Shown one piece after another: positions 59,232 through 64,000 of a stretch of 64,000 bases of DNA. How positions within the stretch are numbered: the first letter of the stretch is position 1; each line of letters opens with the position of its first letter. The stretch lies in the NCBI RefSeq assembly GCF_022429565.1, contig NZ_CP092487.1, positions 1,149,001 to 1,213,000 of the forward strand. Reading direction: 5' to 3'. The notes below the pieces were generated by a model. That model saw only the letters and a list, made by a program, of their open reading frames with translations. It ran no database searches and was not told where the DNA came from. The stretch is from Lutibacter sp. A64. Lineage in GTDB: Bacteria; Bacteroidota; Bacteroidia; Flavobacteriales; Flavobacteriaceae. Made by a program: the position numbers and the translations under genes.

Positions 59232-61619
59232 ATGAAAATTGTACCTAACAAAATAAATAAATCTGAACTTCCTATTAAATTAAAGGTTAGTTTTGTTGCC
59301 ATTTTTGAATATTTAGAAAAACTTGCACAAGATAAAGATAGTTACTTACAAAATATTGCAATTGATTTATTAGAAGAACTTAAACAATTTCCAGAATTAA
59401 AAGAAGGATTTGAAGACCTTAGTTATTTAAATAAATACAACAAAGAAATTGATAAATTATTGTCTTTTTTATTTCCAGAATTATTACAAAAAAACGAGAT
59501 AAAAGCTGCTACAATTCCTTTTGAATTTACAACCTTTAAACTTTCTAAAAGATTTGAACAAATTATTGAAGATGCTGGCGAAGATTATGTTTTTAAACTT
59601 AGAAATTTTGAAGATTTAAACATTTACATTTTAAGTTGTTCTTTTATTCTATCTAGCTATTATAATGTTAATGTTGATTTTAGAAGACCTTTCTATTTTG
59701 ATATACCAAATGCAAAAACAGGAATTACAAAACATTATAGAACTACTATAAATGGCGATTTTTTTAGTGTAAAACCATTAGATTCTGCTCCAAAAATAAC
59801 TGATGAAGATGTAAAATTATTATTAGATAATTTTGATAATATTGATATTTGGAAAGAAAAATTCCCTCCTAATAGCTATCAATTTACTGGATTTGGTATC
59901 ATGAACTTGTTTGATGTTACTCAAGATCAATCTTTAGCTAATTTAACCGAAAACTTAATCAGAAATAAAAAAGATGAAAATAGTTTCGATAAAATTGAAA
60001 AAAGCATTGCCAAATTATTTGGGTCTAGTAATATTCGTTTTGGATTTTCTACCTACCATTTTAGCAAAACCAATACAACTTTTAAAAAACATAAAATACA
60101 AAAAAGTTTTTTATTAAATGATCAAGTAAACTTTGATTTTAAAGGTTATTTCTGTAAAAATGTTTCTAATAAAGTTTTTAAAAATCACGACCTTATTGCT
60201 ATTTCAGACATAGATGCTTATGGTGATGCTACAAATTTCAATGGGTTGTATAAAGCTTTGACAGAACAAAATATAAAAAGTATAATTTTAGTTCCACTAA
60301 AGTTAAAAGATGATTTATTTGGAATTATGGAGATAGTTTCAAAAAATAAATTTGAGTTAAATTCTATAAATGCATATAAATTAAAAGATGTTATTCCGGT
60401 ATTTAAAATTGCTGTAAAAAGAATAATGGAAGAAATTGAAAATAAATTAGAATCCATAATTCAAGAAAATTACACATCTTTACACCCAACCGTAAAATGG
60501 AAATTTTACGAACAAGCTGAAACACTATTTTTTGCAGAAGAAGAATACTCTACAAAAACACCTTACAACCTTAAAAATATTGTCTTTGAAGATGTTGTAC
60601 CTCTATACGGACAAACTGATATTAAAGGTTCTTCTACAGCCCGTAATTGTGCCATTCAAAAAGATTTAAGCAAACAATTAAATTTGGCTAGAAATATAAT
60701 TGAAAAAACTAACACAAAATACAAACTTCCAATTTATAAAGACCTATTGTACAGAATAGACTCTTGCTTAAAAGATATTAAAGATGGCCTAAATACAGGA
60801 GATGAAGTAATGGTAACCGACTTTTTAAATAAAGATATTTATCCTGTATTCAATCACTTAAAAACTATCGACACTGATTTAAGTCATAATATAGAACTAT
60901 ATATGAGTCATTTAGATGACAAACTACAAGTTGTTTACGAAAAAAGAAAAGATTATGAAGAAAGCGTTACTTTATTGAATGAAGAGTTAGCAAAATTTAT
61001 AGATTTAAAGCAAATTGAAGCTCAAAAAATGTTTCCTCATTATTTTGAACGCTATAAAACTGATGGTATAGATCATAATATGTACATTGGAAAATCATTA
61101 GTAAATGACAGAACTTATAATAAATTGTATTTATACAACTTGCGTTTATGGCAATTACAAATGCTATGCGAATCGGAAAATTTAGCAAATAAATTAAAAA
61201 CTACTTTAAAACATCCTTTAGAAGTTGCTTCATTAATATTAGTACACAGTACTCCTTTAGCTATAAAATTTAGAATGGACGAAAAACGTTTTGATGTTGA
61301 TGGCGCTTATAATATTAGATATGAAATAATTAAAAAACGTATAGACAAAGCACATATAAAAAATACCAATGAAAGGTTAACACAGCCTGGTAAAATAGCT
61401 ATCGTGTACAGTCAAAATAGCGATGCCCAAGAATATTTAAAATATATAAAGTATTTACAATCTAAAAATTACTTTTTAGAACCTATAGAAAAATTAGATA
61501 TTGAAGACTTACAAGGTATTACAGGCTTAAGAGCTTTACGAGTTACTATAAACTACAATAAATCTGAAGAAAACAACATTACTTTTGAAGAAATTATGCG
61601 AGAAATTTCACCAAATTAA
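59232..61619 (+). CDS. large GAF-domain-like protein of unknown function
   Basis: 795 residues, soluble, without signal peptide. A GAF-like sensor region is suggested at about 250-400 (AISDIDAYGDATNFNGLYKA, then IKSIILVPLKLKDDLFGIMEIVSKN). The N-terminal 240 residues and the long helical C-terminal half (about 410-795) match nothing I can name. There is no kinase, cyclase or DNA-binding domain. The gene converges at 13 bases with the HD-PycTM gene, a pairing I believe recurs in Flavobacteria. Ligand and partner are unknown. Confidence 0.75.
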   Translation: MKIVPNKINKSELPIKLKVSFVAIFEYLEKLAQDKDSYLQNIAIDLLEELKQFPELKEGFEDLSYLNKYNKEIDKLLSFLFPELLQKNEIKAATIPFEFTTFKLSKRFEQIIEDAGEDYVFKLRNFEDLNIYILSCSFILSSYYNVNVDFRRPFYFDIPNAKTGITKHYRTTINGDFFSVKPLDSAPKITDEDVKLLLDNFDNIDIWKEKFPPNSYQFTGFGIMNLFDVTQDQSLANLTENLIRNKKDENSFDKIEKSIAKLFGSSNIRFGFSTYHFSKTNTTFKKHKIQKSFLLNDQVNFDFKGYFCKNVSNKVFKNHDLIAISDIDAYGDATNFNGLYKALTEQNIKSIILVPLKLKDDLFGIMEIVSKNKFELNSINAYKLKDVIPVFKIAVKRIMEEIENKLESIIQENYTSLHPTVKWKFYEQAETLFFAEEEYSTKTPYNLKNIVFEDVVPLYGQTDIKGSSTARNCAIQKDLSKQLNLARNIIEKTNTKYKLPIYKDLLYRIDSCLKDIKDGLNTGDEVMVTDFLNKDIYPVFNHLKTIDTDLSHNIELYMSHLDDKLQVVYEKRKDYEESVTLLNEELAKFIDLKQIEAQKMFPHYFERYKTDGIDHNMYIGKSLVNDRTYNKLYLYNLRLWQLQMLCESENLANKLKTTLKHPLEVASLILVHSTPLAIKFRMDEKRFDVDGAYNIRYEIIKKRIDKAHIKNTNERLTQPGKIAIVYSQNSDAQEYLKYIKYLQSKNYFLEPIEKLDIEDLQGITGLRALRVTINYNKSEENNITFEEIMREISPN

Positions 61620-61632
61620 TTTAGGCAAATTG

Positions 61633-62856
61633 TTAATCAATTCCTTGTAATCGCATCATTTCAAAAGCAATTACAAACGCTATTACAGAAATAATAACAC
61701 CAACCATAAATATAGTATAGGCTATGCGCAATAGCCTATATTTTTTATCTAAAACTTTACCTAAAAAATACAAATCTTTCATTAAAGACTTATACAGATA
61801 ATCTCTATCATTCATCATTTCGGTCATACCTTCCTGAAAATCACCTAATTCCATTTTATGAAAGTTCCCGAAAAATAATAAATTCACTTTTTTATTTTTT
61901 ACATCTTCCTTAGTAAAAGTACCCGATGTAACTTTAGGACGTGTAGATAATACAGAATAAATCATTGTAACTACCGTAATAAACAAGAAAAATATTGTTG
62001 GATAAATTAAATAATAATTACTAGCCTTATCTAACTTTGGAAACAAATTAGACAATGCAATAGATAAAATAATTGCACTAACAGATAATAATATATTTGC
62101 TTTAGTATCTGCAATGTCACTTAATTTGATATGGTTTTTAAGCGTAACACGGTACATAGTTTCTATACCGCGTTCTGGCCTTTCTGCTTTTTCTTTTTTT
62201 CGTTTTAATTCTGCTTTTTTTAGAAGCTGTTTTGCTTTAGCTTCTTCTTCTTTAGCAATAGTTTTTCGTAAATCTTTCTGAACTTTTAACCAATTTTTAG
62301 TTTTTTGATCACTTAAAGTGCCAAATGCATAATTTGTAAAATACTTATGTGATTTTAAAAAATCTTCGTTTCTAGTTAAAAACTCAACATCCGTTAAATA
62401 TTCATTACATAATTGTTCCCATTCAGATCGTAATAAATTAGATTTTTCATTAAACGATTCAGCTCCTAAATGGTATAAATCGGCATCACAAATAATTTCT
62501 TCAAGTAAATTTTTTGGTTTTTGAGGAGTTCTTGTAGCTTCTATTAACGTTTTTACTTTTGCAATTTTATCTTGAGAAAAGCCTTTTTCTTCTAAATATT
62601 TTTTCGCAATTTCTTTACTTTTATCTTCATGATTTTCAAATCCATAAATAAAACCCGTATCATGAAACCAAGCGGCAATTAATAATAATTCTAAATCTTC
62701 TTCATTTAAATTTTCAGCAACACCAATTTCAAATGCATGTTTAGCAACTTCTTGTGAATGTTCGTAATTATGATAAATTACCTCTGGTGAAAGTTCACTT
62801 TTTGATAAATTAAAAACATAAACCGCAACTTCTTTAAAAAAATCATTTTCTAACAT
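61633..62856 (-). CDS. HD-domain protein fused to a Pycsar-effector-like membrane domain
   Basis: 407 residues. The HD phosphohydrolase domain (about 20-180) has all metal residues: H29/H33 (YHNYEH), H65-D66 (WFHDTGF) and D124/D126 (CDADLYHLG). A charged coiled coil (about 195-230) leads to a DUF5706/PycTM-type module at about 234-398. That module starts MYRVTLKNHIKLSDIADTKA and has two adjacent helices (253-272, 282-304) and a third at 378-398. In Pycsar anti-phage systems, PycTM proteins are membrane effectors triggered by cyclic CMP or UMP. No cyclase gene lies in this window, so function here is open: defence, or housekeeping nucleotide control. Confidence 0.85.
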   Translation of the reverse strand: MLENDFFKEVAVYVFNLSKSELSPEVIYHNYEHSQEVAKHAFEIGVAENLNEEDLELLLIAAWFHDTGFIYGFENHEDKSKEIAKKYLEEKGFSQDKIAKVKTLIEATRTPQKPKNLLEEIICDADLYHLGAESFNEKSNLLRSEWEQLCNEYLTDVEFLTRNEDFLKSHKYFTNYAFGTLSDQKTKNWLKVQKDLRKTIAKEEEAKAKQLLKKAELKRKKEKAERPERGIETMYRVTLKNHIKLSDIADTKANILLSVSAIILSIALSNLFPKLDKASNYYLIYPTIFFLFITVVTMIYSVLSTRPKVTSGTFTKEDVKNKKVNLLFFGNFHKMELGDFQEGMTEMMNDRDYLYKSLMKDLYFLGKVLDKKYRLLRIAYTIFMVGVIISVIAFVIAFEMMRLQGID

Positions 62857-62926
62857 TGTAAAAAAATATATTGAACATCAAAAGTACATAATTTTATGTA
62901 CTTTTAAATTTTTAAACAAATACTAA

Positions 62927-64000
62927 ATGAATCGAATTTCAATTTACAAAATTTATTTCCTAATTATTCCTTTAATCATAAGTGGCTGTGCAAGTTACAA
63001 TGCACAATACAAAGATTCAGGTTTAAACTGGAATAAAAATATTGTTGAAGAAAACTCTGAAATTGAACATACTTTTTATTTAATTGGTGATGCCGGAAAT
63101 GCCAAAGAAGGAGAAAGCTTAAATCATTTTAAATTATTAAAAAAAGAACTTTCTAAGGCAAGTAAACATGCAACAGTACTTTTTTTAGGTGATAATTTAT
63201 ATGAAAAAGGAATGCCTAAAAAAGAACATAGCACTAGAAAACTTTCTGAACATAGACTAGATGCTCAAATTGAATTAGTTAAAAATTTTAAAGGTCAGCC
63301 TATTTTTATTCCTGGTAACCACGATTATTATAGCGATGGTATTAAAGGTTTAAAACGCGAAGAAGATTATATTATTAAACAGTTAAATAAAGATGCTTTT
63401 TTTCCTAAAGATGGCTGTCCAATTAAAAAAGTTGATATTTCTAACGAAATTGTTCTAATTATTGTTGATTCTCAATGGTATTTAGAAAATTGGGATAACA
63501 ATCCAACAATGAACGATGATTGCGATATTAAAACCAAAGAACAATTTTTTGATGAATTTGAAGGTTTAATTAAAAAAAATGAGGGTAAAACAACTGTGGT
63601 TGCAGTACATCACCCACTTTTTAGCAATGGTTCACATGGTGGACAATTTTCTCTAAAATCTCAATTATACCCTGTTGGTAATAAAATTCCATTACCCATT
63701 ATTGGAACAGCAATTAATTTACTAAGAAAAACTAGTGGTGCTTCTGTTCAAGATATGAATAATAAATTGTATCTAGAATTTAAAAATCGCATTGTTACAC
63801 TTTCTCAAAAATCGGATAAAATTATTGTAGTTTCAGGACATGAACATAATTTACAATACATTTTTAAAGACAATATTCCTCAAATAGTAACAGGTTCAGG
63901 TTCTAAAACAGGTGCTGTTAGAGCCATAAATGGAAGCAAATTTGCCTTTGCTAAATTGGGTTATGCTAAAGTAACTGTTTACAAAAATGGAGCTTCAATT
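62927..64000 (+). CDS. metallophosphoesterase lipoprotein, cut by the window end
   Basis: 358 codons are visible with no stop before the end of the window. Signal peptide with lipobox Cys21 (LIISGC). The calcineurin-like motifs are in order: IGDAGNAKEG, FLGDNLYEKG, PGNHDYYSD, VAVHHPLFS and SGHEHNLQY. The fold is a two-metal phosphoesterase facing the periplasm or cell surface. It is divergent from the HD-PycTM gene across 70 bases, so a shared regulatory region is possible. The C-terminal part lies outside the window. Confidence 0.9.
   Translation, partial: MNRISIYKIYFLIIPLIISGCASYNAQYKDSGLNWNKNIVEENSEIEHTFYLIGDAGNAKEGESLNHFKLLKKELSKASKHATVLFLGDNLYEKGMPKKEHSTRKLSEHRLDAQIELVKNFKGQPIFIPGNHDYYSDGIKGLKREEDYIIKQLNKDAFFPKDGCPIKKVDISNEIVLIIVDSQWYLENWDNNPTMNDDCDIKTKEQFFDEFEGLIKKNEGKTTVVAVHHPLFSNGSHGGQFSLKSQLYPVGNKIPLPIIGTAINLLRKTSGASVQDMNNKLYLEFKNRIVTLSQKSDKIIVVSGHEHNLQYIFKDNIPQIVTGSGSKTGAVRAINGSKFAFAKLGYAKVTVYKNGASI

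Noticed and set aside
1-64000. CRISPR arrays, tRNA or rRNA genes, prophage and insertion sequences
   Set aside because: I looked for regular repeat-spacer patterns, tRNA-like cloverleaf sequence, transposases and integrases and saw none that could be supported.

Overview
The window reads as chromosomal DNA of a marine-type Flavobacteriaceae (Bacteroidota). Supporting signs are a very AT-rich composition, Bacteroidota-type promoters with the -7 element TAnnTTTG, a fused CcoN-CcoO cbb3 oxidase, a bacillithiol enzyme (BshC), an S23 four-helix-bundle gene between unrelated genes, REP-like palindromes of the kind common in Flavobacteria, and a family 7 alginate lyase. The genus cannot be fixed from the sequence alone. 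I see no rRNA, tRNA, CRISPR array, prophage or intact transposase.

Layout. 1-3 kb: the end of a conserved unknown gene, then an ECF sigma / membrane anti-sigma / secreted sensor-like operon. 3-13 kb: housekeeping genes (argS, lpd, bshC, a PduO-type cobalamin adenosyltransferase) mixed with small lipoproteins and secreted unknowns. 13-19 kb: secA convergent with a PIF1/RecD-like helicase. 18.8-30 kb: a microaerobic respiration block made of two PPK2-type polyphosphate kinases, a SafE-like membrane protein, ccoH/fixH, ccoG, ccoP, ccoQ, ccoNO, ccoS, ccoI and a divergent FNR-type regulator. Two FNR-like palindromes lie at the same distance (35.5 bp) upstream of TAnnTTTG elements before ccoS and ccoI, which suggests that the regulator activates the block when oxygen is low. 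30-37 kb: peroxiredoxin-thioredoxin operon, a sigma-54 activator without a DNA-binding domain, an MscS channel and a NatAB-like ABC exporter.

36.8-43.4 kb: a fatty-acid beta-oxidation operon (MarR regulator, FadJ-like bifunctional enzyme, FadA thiolase, acyl-CoA dehydrogenase). A frameshifted S23 gene sits inside it and reads without a stop into the thiolase frame. A REP-like 139-bp near-palindrome follows the operon. 43.6-52 kb: an eRF1-like small protein, an MBL hydrolase, a DUF2851 protein, a nitroreductase, PepD-type dipeptidase and a tricorn-like protease. 52-59 kb: alginate lyase, a cyclophilin-FKBP fusion, a second Crp/Fnr regulator, a secreted MBL-DUF1566-EF-hand protein and MenB. 59.2-64 kb: a GAF-domain protein, convergent with an HD-domain protein fused to a Pycsar-effector-like (DUF5706) membrane module, then a metallophosphoesterase lipoprotein cut by the window end.

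The most rewarding places for follow-up are the FNR/cbb3/PPK2 block, the S23 insertion in the fad operon, the REP-like palindrome, and the HD-PycTM protein with its GAF and phosphoesterase neighbours.
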